DNA of 64,000 nt, taken from Formicarius rufipectus. Lineage: Eukaryota; Chordata; Aves; Passeriformes; Formicariidae. A program made the position numbers and the translations under genes. The first letter of the stretch is position 1, and every line of letters starts with the position of its first letter. The notes beneath the pieces were generated by a model, which was not told the DNA's origin, did no database searches, and worked only from the letters and a program-made list of their open reading frames with translations. Below, piece after piece: positions 34,174 through 44,800 of the stretch. The DNA is taken from assembly GCA_013399695.1 (NCBI GenBank), contig VXAU01006167.1, positions 704,334 to 768,333 of the forward strand, written 5' to 3'.

Positions 34174-37133
34174 GTACGGGCCGCTGGGGTGAGGTGAGGG
34201 GCGGCGGCGCCTCCGTGTCAGCACCACCCCCCCCACCCTTTCCCATCAGCCGCGCCGCTCGCGGAAACCGGCTTTTAACACTATTCTGTTTTGTTGTGGG
34301 GTTTTTGTTTGTTTGTTTGTTTGGGGGGTTTGTTTGTTTGTTTGTTTTAAATTTTGTTTTTTGTTCGTTTTGTTTTTTTGGTTGTTTTGTTTTGTTTTTT
34401 TTCTCCCCCAGGAAAGCGGTGACCCGCAGAGAACAGCGTTCCTGCTGCGCAGGGGGTGGGTGCTGTACAGCGTGACCCCCCTGTACCGCTTCAGCCGCGG
34501 CCGCCTCAGGGACTACGCGAGGCTGCTCAGGGCCTGTGTCGCCGCCGAGAGGCAGAAGGGATTGGCCGTGCAGGTGGGAGTCGAGCTGGACATCAGCGTG
34601 GCGCTCTCCGGCCTTCCCGAGCTCCGGGGCAGCGAGAGGGACGCGGATGCCCTCCTGGTGCAGGTAAAGAGCCTGCCTGCCGGGGCTTGGCGTTTTACTG
34701 CCTCTTGAGGTTAAAAAAACACAGTGAAAAAAGCACTAAGCCTTAGGTCTGGATGGAGTGACTAGTGTAGCATCCACTGAGGTTGAACGGAGGTGAGTCC
34801 TGCCTGGCTTTAAACTGAACGGAGTGTTATAGTCCTAAGGTGTGCCAGGGGAGGTCGAGGTTGGACATCAGGAGGGATTTCCTCACAAAAGGGGGGATTA
34901 GACACTGGGAAGGGGTTGCCCAGGGAGGTGGTGGAGTCACCGTGCCTGGAGGTGTTTAAGGGAAGCCTGGATATGGCACTCAGTGCCATAGTTTGATTGA
35001 CAAGGTGGTGTTGGGTCACAGGTTGGACTCGATGATCCCGAGGTCTTTTCCAACCCAGTTGATCCTGTGATTCAGTGATCTCCCACACAGTGCATAGTTA
35101 ATTGCCATTTCTAGGTCAACTCTTCAATAGGATCAGAGTAAGACTATACAGAAGTAGTACAGACTTGTTATAGAACTTGTATTATAGAAGTAAAATAGAC
35201 AGAGTAGACTCTGTCTACTGTTGTAGTTCAGCAGTCAATTTACTGCCAGAACTCAGGTTATTTAGTTTCCTGGATAAAGCTGGTATAACTTCTCCTGGCC
35301 AGAGCTCAAGTCTAATTAATATTTCTAAAATTCTTTGCCTCAAGTGAAATGTGGTACTGAAACATCAAGTCCATTGTGGCAGGGGTTGTAGGATGTACCA
35401 CAAACTGGCTCTTCCATAATTAGTGCTTTTTCCACTGTTTTCAGCAGAATTGCAGACAACTTATAGGGACAGATTTAATAACTGCATGTGTTTTACAGAA
35501 ACGTGCAGCATATCGGGTCCTGAGGGAAAAAAAAAAAAACTTCTACCAAACACTTGACACTCTAAAACAAAAACTATTTTTTGCTAAAAGAAGTCATACT
35601 TACTGCATAGCTTTGAAACATTTCTTCTCCCTATCCCAGCTTTCTCTGAGGTCACAATCTTCCTCCAAAAACGCAGAAGACAAGATCATGTGGTCAGGCT
35701 GTCTCTGCTGTGTGTGTGGAGATGATCTTTCTGAGAACATGCCAGAGGACTTCACTTGTTTGCCCCTGTTCCTGGCCAACGGGGCAGAGACTTACACCTC
35801 CATTGTAGGGAGCTGGTTCCAGAAGACTTTCGACTGCAACTTCCGCCGTCTGGCCATCAGCCCCCTCAGCCTCAGCTGGATGGTGGCCATGTGGGCTGGC
35901 TGCAAGGTGGAAAAAGCTGCCTCTGCCGTGGAACTTGTCTTCTCTGTGCCCCGCCTGCCCCAGCCTCTGGATATTTCATATGCCATCCACCCCGAGGATG
36001 CTAAAGCTCTGTGGGACACAGTCCAAAAAACTCCCGGGGAAATCACTCAGGAAGAGGTGGATGTCTTCATGGACTGCCTTTACTCTCACTTCCACAGGCA
36101 CTTTAAGATCCACCTGTCAGCTACAAAACTGGTGAAGGTTTCTACAGCGATTGCCCAGGCACACTGTGATGGGATTGTAAAGGTGAGGTGCTAATGCTGG
36201 CCACATAAAATAGCTGTACTTGAAGGTTTCATGTTTCTTTGGCATGATTTCCTGTAAGAAGTTGTTAAACCCTCAGCTTTTACCAGTCATATTTAGTTCT
36301 AGAGTTGGGGCGGCTCTCAGTACAATATTTTACTGTTGTATTGCAGCAGAAGCTACCAGTCTTGGTGCAGAAATAGGTGTGTTAGCTGTGGTATGAACAG
36401 GAGAGTCTATTTGGCTATAACTAACTGTTTTTGGACTTAGATACCAAACTTAATTAAAAACCTTTTAAAAAAGTTTACTAGCTGTCCAAGATTGTAGTTA
36501 TTAAGACAACAGGCAGCAGACTCTTCACATGTAACCTTTTCATAAAGCTACTGGTGTTTCTGTAGAGTTATCTATAGAATACCCGTCAAACCATAGAGAA
36601 TAAATCCTTAAAGCAACAAAATATTTTCTTCTGAGTTAAAGAACAGCTTGTGTAAATGCATTTGCTTCAATTTAGCCTGTCTGTGATGTGCCTTTGGTAG
36701 GGAAACTGCAAACAACTACATGCTAGCGTTACATGACTTGTTCTTATTTATAGTCATTTAAAAGTGGCTGGAACAAGTTTTTATGTTGCAGGTAAGTAAA
36801 CACAAACTATCTCGGGCTTTCTGAAAAAGGGTGCTCTTGTGGAATGAGTGTTGTGTAAATTCAGTCATGGCTTTTCATAATGGGGATAGAGTTCAAGTCA
36901 GATATATGTTCAGGGAAAATAGAGGGATCCTTAAATACCTTGCAAACAGCAGAGCAGGTGACTAAGCATAGACAGCACGGGGTAGTTAGCTTCCAAGCCT
37001 TTAAGGGTGTGGAAATCTGGCAGCTGCAATGTTTTTGTCATGTGTTTCTTCTTTCTTGCAGATTCTACACAGCCAGTACCTCTCTGGAGTACTGATGCTA
37101 CTGACAGAACTCGCCATCTCTCAGATACAGTGA
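33946..37133 (+). CDS. CENPL: CENPL, centromere protein L (4 coding exons, 364 aa)
   Basis: A constitutive centromere-associated network subunit that pairs with CENP-N and helps read CENP-A chromatin at the kinetochore. Coding exons: 33946-34173, 34412-34663, 35640-36182, 37062-37133. They sum to 1095 nt, all in phase 0 with GT-AG introns. Diagnostic blocks include WVLYSVTPLYRFS, AERQKGLAVQVG, EDFTCLPLFLANGAE, SWFQKTFDCNF, DISYAIHPEDAKALWD, TPGEITQEEVD and FMDCLYSHFHRHFKIHLSAT. The C-terminal half is one conserved CENP-L domain. The human protein is 344 aa; the extra length and nearly all the divergence are in exon 1, which is rich in Arg, Gly and Pro. A second in-frame ATG at 34,003 would drop the first 19 residues. 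Confidence 0.97.
34286..34402 (+). repeat. (TTTG)n and T-rich simple repeat in CENPL intron 1
   Basis: Runs of TTTG interrupted by GGGGGG and longer T runs fill about half of this 238-bp intron and end in the TTTTTTTTCTCCCCCAG acceptor of exon 2. The repeat therefore also serves as the pyrimidine tract. Confidence 0.9.
34412..34663 (+). CDS. CENPL: CENPL coding exon 2
   Basis: 84 codons: ESGDPQRTAFLLRRGWVLYS, then VTPLYRFS and ACVAAERQKGLAVQVGVEL, ending DADALLVQ. This is the conserved N-terminal part of the CENP-L domain. The donor is GTAAAG. Confidence 0.96.
34841..35080 (+). repeat. CR1-family 3' fragment in CENPL intron 2
   Basis: A 240-bp plus-oriented tail of a subtype different from most copies here: GAGGTTGGACATCAGGAGGG, GGGTTGCCCAGGGAGGTGGT, GTTGGACTCGATGATCCCGA and a terminal GATCCTGTGATTCAGTGATC. 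Confidence 0.92.
35640..36182 (+). CDS. CENPL: CENPL coding exon 3
   Basis: 181 codons carrying most of the CENP-L domain, from LSLRSQSSSKNAEDK to QAHCDGIVK. It includes EDFTCLPLFLANGAE and DCLYSHFHRHFKIHLSAT. The acceptor is CCCTATCCCAG and the donor GTGAGG. Confidence 0.98.
37062..37133 (+). CDS. CENPL: CENPL coding exon 4 (C-terminus)
   Basis: 23 codons and TGA: ILHSQYLSGVLMLLTELAIS and then QIQ. This matches the helix at the C-terminus of vertebrate CENP-L. The acceptor is TTTCTTGCAG. Confidence 0.96.
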   Translation: MLHSQYLSGVLMLLTELAISQIQ

Positions 37134-38507
37134 GAGCCATTTCAGCAAGTTTTCATGCTAAAGCGGCTTCCTGTTGAACTGTATGCTGAGAAACCACCAG
37201 GAAACTCACTCCCACAGCATCTCCTTTCCTCTCAGGCTGGTTGTCCAAAGCTGGACTGTAACTCCTGCACTTGGCTCCCTCCATAACAAGCTGTAACTCC
37301 ATGTCATGCACATCGAAGACAAGCAGACATTTTGCCCTAAAGAAGGGCTGCAGTACAAGCTTGTGATACTTCCTGAGCATCTCTGTTTTATCAGCATCGT
37401 TTTGTTCATTTATGTTTAGGAGACAAGCTCAGCAAATCCTTGATGCAACTTACTGATAGGTATTTCTGTTGTTTCAAAGAAAAACTGTGACTACTCCTGG
37501 GCTAGTCTAAATGCAAAGTTCAGCACACCTGAAAAAAAGGTGAATGCTCTACAATCCAGGGCAGAAAACCCCAAGTTTCTAGTACCCTTTGTAGCCTGCT
37601 AAGGCCACTTGGTAGTGGTGATAAGTGTTCATCTACATTCCAGTTGGGCTAAGGTGAGCAGCATGACACTGACAGCTGCCTTGTGTCCAGCCTGTTGGTC
37701 CTCTCAGATGAATTAATAGATAGGTCTGTGGATAAGTTAGATAGTCACTAGGCTTTGCCTGATGTTTGTATTTTAAATGTGATCCTGCAGACCAGAGACC
37801 TCTCAGGGCTGGAGCTGTGTGCTAAAGTTTTATATTAGGTCTCTCCCTTCTAGAGCAGGTAAGATTCAGAGGGCTAGTGCACAGTGCCTGGCCAGAGCTT
37901 AAACAGACAGAAAGGAAGTAGTACCTACTAAATCTTAGGAGTTTTGTAATACAGTTCTAAAGAAAGAAAATACTTGTCATCTTTTGCCCATAGATTGGTC
38001 TTAAGCAAAGACCACCTGTGCTTAATTAAACATATCCTTGCATGGTTCTTCCAATTATAGCTTAGTTGACTAAATCAGCACTTGTAACCTATTAAATTTT
38101 GTGAATAGCAAAATTTTGAGTCTAGTTTCTTGCTTCACAGTGGTGCAGCATCTCTAGGTGCTGATGATTTGTACTGTAACTTTCCCCCTAAACAGGGATG
38201 CAAGTTTCCTTTTCACAATGTAAGACTCCTAACATGTAACTGCATGCCTAGTTCCTAACCTATTTCCAGAATTAGACAAACAAACATGTACTCTTTTTTA
38301 GATTCTTTACTAGTTGAAGGTGGATTATTTTTGCATGTCAAGGTTGCAGTCTGTGGTAGCTCTTACCCTGGTAGAAGCAGCTAAGTGATCTTCTGAAAGT
38401 CTTGACAGCTATCCTTTCTGGTGCTTTAGTTTCCTATGATGTTATCTTAGACAAAGTTTGTTATCTGGAGTCAGAAGAGCATTGGACAAAGGAGTACAAG
38501 GTGTCAC

Positions 38508-38513
38508 AATAAA
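38508..38513 (+). terminator. CENPL: candidate CENPL poly(A) signal
   Basis: AATAAA about 1.37 kb after the CENPL stop, followed by CCTGTATTTGATTTG. The stretch 37,134-38,507 holds no other gene and is probably the CENPL 3' UTR. Confidence 0.45.
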
Positions 38514-38899
38514 GGGCACCTGTATTTGATTTGAAAACAAGACTGTTAAACCCAGCGTTTAGTTTTAAATCTAATGCTCATCTCTTTCCAACAATTTTGC
38601 ATAAATAAGCTCTATAAAATTAAATTTTCTATTTTCTAATATAAATTTTCTCTTTTAACTTCTTCCTTGTCTTGTCCTCATCAATAACTGCAGTTAAGTG
38701 AGCAGAGACAAATTTAGCCAGATAGCACAGATGCTTCCTTCAGAAAAAAAGCTGGTTCTGAGTGATGTGCTTTTAATTGAAGGGTAACACTAAAGAGCAG
38801 AGGTTTAAGCCCATTTTACTTGGACTGGTATTTGGAAAAAAAGCCTTCAGCATCTGTGTCCACATAAATCATACCCCACTGCTTTCATCCCAAAGAACA

Positions 38900-41800
38900 A
38901 ACCAAGAACAGCATAGAAGAAATTTATTAAGATAGCACTATTTATACAAGTTACTCATGCTAGAAAAAAGCATAAATGATACATGTAAACATTTGTTTAC
39001 AGAATACTTGTTTTCCTTGTAAAGGTGCAAATGATCTTCAAATGTAAACACAAGAATACCGACCTTTAGGGAGAAAGGGGCTTTTAAAAAAGGTTTAATG
39101 ACCCATTTATGACTGTAGTGTAATTTTTACTATATTCAAGCACATTAAAGTCTGAGTTACATGAATCAAACTATAAAGTTAAAAAACTTAAGATGTCAGC
39201 ACTGCCTTTCTCTATCTCAAGAATTTACACTCCTATTCTTTTAAAACCAGATTTAGTAAGGTCCACAGTTAGATCAGGTGTAAAAGGTCATTATTTCATA
39301 CTCAATAGAAATTACAGTACAAACTGAACCGCTGAGTCTTGAGTTCTTCCTTCCTCTCCCCCCACCCCTGGGTGCCTTCAGCTACTCATAGTGCCAGCAA
39401 ACAGTCCTGCCCCTCCAAAATCTGATGAGCCTCATACCTTTCCCTGCTCTAAATAAACACAGGCAAAGTGCACAAAAATCACTACATGGGAGGGCACCAT
39501 CTCATCGTGGTCTAGAATTCTAAAGACACAGACAAGAGGGCAGCTGAGGTGATGCTGGTCTAAGCCTTTTTCAGCAGGAAGGAGCTGGCTGCAGGTCTAC
39601 CCTTCTAGCAAGAAACACAAGAAGAGAACGTCAGCATTAACAGATGATACCTGCACCCCAGCTTTGGACAAGAACTGATACCTAGCAGGCAACAGAAGGA
39701 CAAGGGCTTCTGTAAATGAGCAGCAACTAGCCGTCTGAAGGTTCACATACAGGGGAGAGGAGAGACAAAAGCTGAACTTTTGTACCATACACTGTACAGT
39801 AAAAAGGCATTGTTTGAAATCCTTTTCCCTCTCACTGTTTTTGGGCACTGATTCAGTTGACAGATGAGAGTTACAGTTCTACTTCTTATCTCCAGCAAGA
39901 CTGAAAAGACACTCAGGGCACCCATCCTCACAGCTCTCCTGTACTCTTAAGAGATCCTAAATCATACCACAAGGGTTGGAACCACAACAGCTGGCAGGAC
40001 ATGGCCCTGCCCAAGCCACCAGCTGGTCGAAATGCAAATCACACACACATATATACATATATATATATAAAATACATATATATATGCACACATATATATG
40101 TATTTAAAAAGCTGGAATTATCGCTGTGAGCGACACAAAGAAAATACATGATACAAACTAAATGAAAAAATAAATATACTCTGTGCACAGAAAAGCTTCT
40201 GTGCAAAGGTGGCACCTTGCAGGTCAAGTACTTTTTTGAAGCTCTCAGTAAATAAGGCCAAAGCAATGTTTTCTGTATCACTTTTCTCTTTCGCCCACCA
40301 AACAGCTGCCACATCCACTGCTCACACAGCTGGAGGGAAAACAGGAAACCCTCCTCCTTGCCAGACTCCCAGTACAGAGTGCAGTCTCTACATCAGCATC
40401 GTTTACGCTACAATAAGTGTTACAGTTTGGTTCATTCAAAAAATGTAGACTATTTAGAAAAGATACGGACATAAGCAACACTTCTACTTTTGTCCAGTGG
40501 TTCCCTGGAGTCTGACAACGTGGTCTCCCGTTGGGCACACTCTCACAGAAGTCATTTTTGTAATTCCATAGAAAGAGTCACCGGCTCAAAGAGTTACATT
40601 GGATCTAGACCGTGCATACTAGAGCTGCAAAGAGGTCCAGTGTCAACAGGTCTCTTCAGTTTTTCTAGGAATGAGAACCAAGGGGACTCCCTCCCGCTGG
40701 ATGCTTACCATATATGGGATTCACAGTGTGTCATTTTGATAACTCCTACGCCTCCTCCCAGCCGCCGGTAGTTCATCCCGCCGTACAACCTGCAGAGACA
40801 AGGTTTTGGGGTCACACCAGGTCAGATCCCTCATGGAAACACCATGGGAACAGCTCATGGGAGCACAATTTGGCGCTATCATGGGAAAAAAAACCCAACC
40901 AGCCCCAGTGAGCACACCTAGACCATCGTTCACATCTGTTTAAAGCAGACAAATGAGGAAGATGGGTAGCATATCTCACACACTTCCAAGGTGAACAGCT
41001 GCATTTTCTCAAGCCTTTCTCTCTCAAAACAGAAACTGCATCTCCTTTTGACACCAGATTTGTGTTCCTCAAGTAATGACTTCTTTTTCCCTGTCTGAAT
41101 AGGCAAGAAAAGAACTTTTGCAGGCTGTAGATGACCTTGGACTACATTTTGGGTAACACAAGAATGAGAATAGGCTCCTTACAATTCAGTTAATTTCTAT
41201 TTCTAATTATATCATTAATTTTGTATTCTAATACCCTAAATTCAGCTAATCCAGCAAAGATATAACACATCCTGATCACCATCTGTTTATTGAAATGGTG
41301 CCAGCATTTCATATGGCTATCTGATCCCTACAGACTCCAGCATCCTACTCACTTCACCTGCATATTCCCCTCTGTGCCACCGGAGTCTATTGGCAGGAAC
41401 AGGAGAAGCAAGTTCTCCAAACAACTCCTACCAATGCAATTTGTTCAAGCCAAACTGAATTGGAGTCATTCCTCAGTCAACACCAGATAAAATTGTTCCA
41501 ATCACTGTCTTGCAGACTTAAGGTGATGAACATCAGAATTTCAAGTGTTGTTTCAGCTCCTCCAAAAGGATTTGGAAACCAGAGCCTCAACTTGAAAGCA
41601 AGAAATTAGTAGGCCAGATTCTACATCATGGCTGTAAGTTCCTTCTGCTAGGGGCAAGCTTAGTTTTATTGAGAAGCAGAAGAGACTCAGCCCAAACCAC
41701 ACAGAAGGGGCATACTGGGATATTTTTCAAAATGTGATTCTTTCTTACACTTCCATGCAAGGCAGCAGCCACAATGTGAGCACTGTGCTGGCTCTACCAC

Positions 41801-44800
41801 ACCTGAGTTCTTCACTGGGGTCTGCATCACCTTCCTAATCTGCCTGGGACAGTTCCAGCTGGGTGGCAGCAGCTCCAGCTGGATTTCACTACTGGATTGT
41901 CTCCCAAACTCAAGTTACCTCCATGTGTTAGCATCTGGATCAAACACCTCAATGGTCTTCAAGTACGTTGTGCCATCAAAGCCCCCCACTGCCATCAGTT
42001 GTCCGTTCACCACAGCAAGGCCAACCTGCAAAACAGCCATCACAGACAGCAGCTACTTAGCTGGGATGTCTTGGAAAGAAGGGTTAAAATGATAATATTG
42101 ATATAAGGATTTAATAACCATGTTTGGTGAAAGGCAGTCTGCAGGAGAGGGTTGGGGTATTTTTCTGTAGGGCATGGCAGAAATAAAATACCCTAAAAAA
42201 TGAGACATGGAGTTATATATTTATCTCAAACTAGACAATCTCAGAGAAAATGCACAAGGTTCCTCTTCTTGCCAGCCACAACAAGTAGAACCATTTGAAT
42301 GATGACAGATACATGAGAATCTAAATCTTTTTCATCCAAAACTTAGGTTCTGAACTGGAATTCTTCCCTAAGTGGGACATCTGTGCACCAGAAGATCTAC
42401 CAGCCCAGTCTGGAATGCTCGCTTAAAGCAGCAGAACCACAGGCAAGCCCCTGATCCCAAGTATCTCAGGCTGGGGCTTGGACCATCTGTGAGCACCTTG
42501 GCCTCCAGCTTTTCTTTTTAGCCTCCTGCAGAAGCACAAGATTACTGAAGTGTCAAACAAACAATCATTTCAATTGGAAAACATGTAGTATAACAGAGGA
42601 AGAGCGGGAATACAATGTGAAATGGTCCTTCTTTAGGCTTTGAGGCAGTCAGAAGACTCAGGAGGGCTGCAGACACAGATGCATCTGTTTAGCAGTTTCT
42701 ACAGAAAGTAAATATAGAAGCAGCTGATAAAAAGTCAATGTCTAATCAGTAACTAAAATAGTGTTGGACAGCATAGCATGTGCTTTGATGACAAATAGAA
42801 ACATCTTCTCTGCCTCCAAAACCAGCAGTTGCTCAAATTACGATTCTTACATGCCCCACCAGACACTGAAATACTAACATACAGGTAGAACTAACCCACT
42901 CTTTACTATAAAATCCAATACCCAGTGATAAATATTTGTAACATTTGCATTTGCCCCAACACAATGACTACTTATAATACTGTCAATCTTCTCTCAAGTC
43001 TACAGGAAGCACCAAGATTAGCAGGTGATGAAAACACGCTGTCACTCCCCAGACTTGTAGGATTCAGTGAAGAGAGCAAACAAAGTAAGTGAAAGCCCAG
43101 AAACCCTGTTCCCACACGTACCTCATGGCAGTGAAAAACCTTTCAAAGGTTGGAAATTTCTATCTAAATACATGCTTACCCTGTTTCCCAGCTTTTTCCT
43201 CTGGGCAAGTGAAGTTGCCCTCCTAATTCATCCACAGAGACTCAAGATACTAATTTTGATACAGTCTTGAATAGCATCTCATACCAACTATGGCTGTATC
43301 ACCAAGTAAAAACCTAAAAACTCCCCTGCTTCAAGTCTCAGTAGTTGACTCCATACCATAGACCAAAAATACTTAAAAAGACCCTCAAGTGACTCCATTT
43401 TTCCATTCTCAGGCATTTTAAACAGCTGTCTAGGGCAGGGCATAACTACCTCTTCATTCTCTAGTCTTGCTAGAGAGCTTTTTGCAAACATTTCCCCTCA
43501 CAGAGAAATCAGACCCAGAGAAATCAGAGGGAAAAAAAGCACCCCCAAGCTGACACTCTGCCCTGTGCTCTCACCACATGACTCTGTGTGGTAGGGACAA
43601 GCAAACCAAGCCAAACTCACTCCGCTCCGGCGGGATGTCATGGCCACAACAGGAGACCACTGGTTGGTCCGAGGGTTGTATCTCTCAGCACTGCTGAGCT
43701 CTGTGGTGTCATCCCTGCCTCCCACAGCATAGATCATGTCCTGGTACACTGCACAGCCCAGGTGTTTCCTCCTTGTGCCCATGGGTGCGATGGTGTGCCA
43801 GCGGTTCTCCTGGGGGTTGTAGCGTTCCACTGCAGAGGAAACAACATGTCTTTGGACAACAGGGTTGGCAGGCACGGGGGGTTTGCACTTTTGAACCCTC
43901 ATCCAAAGTCTTGCTGTAGAGATACTGCAATTTCCACTCATCAAAAATATGATGATCCAGTGTGTTTCCTCTTTTCTTCCAGAAAATACTTGCTATTCTC
44001 TCTCCTGTCTCCAGCCCTACAGAATCAATCTCATTCAGATCATCACTCAAGAGGTAGCTGGCAATGCTACAAACTGACCTGCAGTTTTACCTCTGGCATC
44101 TTCCCTCCCACAGCAGGAAAGGGCCGCTGCAGCAAAAAAGATGTGCTTGCAACTGTTATGCAAATTATTAAAGCATTGCATTCAGGACACACTGCCAAGT
44201 GTAGCACTGAGAAAGAAAAATCAGGCACACATAACTAAGGTAACAGGGGCTCACAAGCCTGGAGAGTGAATTACTGTGTGGCAAAATTATATTTAAAGAA
44301 GAAAAAAATAACACCTTAAACTGATCACTAAAATACTCAACAGCCATCTGGGGGCACTAAGGACAAACAGGGCCTTGACAAGTGCTGACTGGAATTAAGA
44401 GACAGCAAATGGCATACCAGTATTGAGAGGAGATGTTCCATCAGAGCCTCCCACAGCATACAGGAAGCCTCCGAGCACAGCCACTGCAACTCCCAAGCGC
44501 CGGGTGCTCATGGAAGCCACTCGAGTCCATTTGTTTTCTTTGGGATCATACCTGGCAAAAGAATAAACCACCAGAGCTTAGTGGAGTGTTGACATCTTCA
44601 CAAAGGGGCAGCAAGACTGGCCTGGACTCAGTGATCCCTCTGGGTCCCTTCCAACTCAGAATGCTCTGTGATTCTCTCCAAAAAAGATCCCTGTAAGACA
44701 CGTGTAGTTTTCTATCTCCTCTCCAGCTTGTCTGCAACAACTACACCTTTCAACAGACCCTCTTGCTCCCTGATGCCCCACAATTTTCTCCCCCCCCCNN

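Noticed and set aside
33736..34236. 159-166-codon frames over the DARS2/CENPL promoter
   Set aside because: CpG-rich DNA lacks stop codons; the real exons of DARS2 and CENPL are in other frames or only partly overlap.
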